Of a DNA stretch of 64,000 nt, positions 63,908-64,000 are shown piece after piece (positions within the stretch are counted from its first letter, which is position 1; every line of letters begins with the position of its first letter). The notes under the pieces were generated by a model, which was given only the letters and a program-made list of their open reading frames with translations, did no database searches and was not told where the DNA came from. Location: the NCBI RefSeq assembly GCF_900109375.1, contig NZ_FOAB01000003.1:210830-274829 (forward strand), in the 5' to 3' direction. The stretch is from Aquimarina amphilecti. Lineage in GTDB: Bacteria > Bacteroidota > Bacteroidia > Flavobacteriales > Flavobacteriaceae. A program made the position numbers and the translations under genes.

Positions 63908-64000
63908 TTAATACGATTCCAAATTCTTTCATGAAAAAAATAAAGAATCATTTTTGTAATAAAATCAATTGATGCAATAGATGTAGCTAAAGCTATTTCG
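63895..64000 (-). CDS. DUF2061 membrane protein (5' part beyond window)
   Basis: The last 34 codons are visible at the right edge. They read, in part, IALATSIASIDFITKMILYF and FHERIWNRIKWGR, the characteristic end of DUF2061 proteins (helix followed by HERxW). These small two-helix membrane proteins are often encoded at the head of sulfate-assimilation operons in Bacteroidota; their function is unknown. The stop codon (63895-63897) lies inside cysH, so the two genes are translationally coupled. I translated it by hand. Confidence 0.85.
   Translation of the reverse strand, partial: EIALATSIASIDFITKMILYFFHERIWNRIKWGR

Overview
The window is AT-rich and densely coded, mostly on the minus strand. 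It looks like chromosome of a gliding marine member of the Flavobacteriaceae (Bacteroidota). The evidence is the gldA, gldB and gldC gliding genes, a secreted protein with a type IX secretion (T9SS) C-terminal tail, a split metH, NAD-dependent epimerase-type threonine dehydrogenase, and promoter elements of the Bacteroidota form TAnnTTTG. An Aquimarina-like organism is my guess and is not proven. I see no mobile element, prophage, CRISPR array, rRNA or tRNA.

Layout. 1-6352: the start of the division and cell wall (dcw) cluster on the minus strand, in transcription order mraZ-rsmH-ftsL-ftsI-murE-mraY(partial), with an MraZ operator of three boxes in front. 6586-11440: hydrolase-engB, a small unknown gene, gldB-gldC, nadE and an atypical response regulator. 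11437-16824: dnaG and a large T9SS-secreted protein. 17352-21532: an ECF sigma factor, its probable anti-sigma factor, an outer membrane barrel, and an S41 lipoprotein. The sigma gene and the S41 gene share a 29-bp promoter of identical architecture. 21722-24893: polyprenyl synthase, rlmN and a chalcone isomerase-like/DUF2147 fusion.

25254-37844: a probable 12-gene operon. It runs pheA-aminotransferase-tyrA-DAHP synthase/chorismate mutase-rsgA-dtd-two DUF3857 genes-mazG-like-small membrane protein-aroA-queA and ends at a strong terminator. Its leader encodes an unannotated 25-residue peptide with the run FYFFFFYF, followed by mutually exclusive antiterminator and terminator hairpins. This is a classical Phe/Tyr-sensing attenuator and the most interesting element of the window.

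37988-42174: tdh-kbl threonine catabolism with a divergent Lrp/AsnC regulator, then a GH1 glycosidase. 42495-48585: gldA, then a receiver, a PAS histidine kinase and a longer paralogous PAS protein that lacks the ATPase domain. 48899-50739: a GIN-domain lipoprotein and a PagL-like deacylase. 50791-55745: metF and two-piece metH behind a SAM-I riboswitch. 55838-64000: assimilatory sulfate reduction, namely DUF2061(partial)-cysH-cysD-cysN-sulfite reductase-cobA-siroheme dehydrogenase-ferredoxin reductase-ferredoxin, which together would activate sulfate, reduce it, make the siroheme cofactor and supply electrons.
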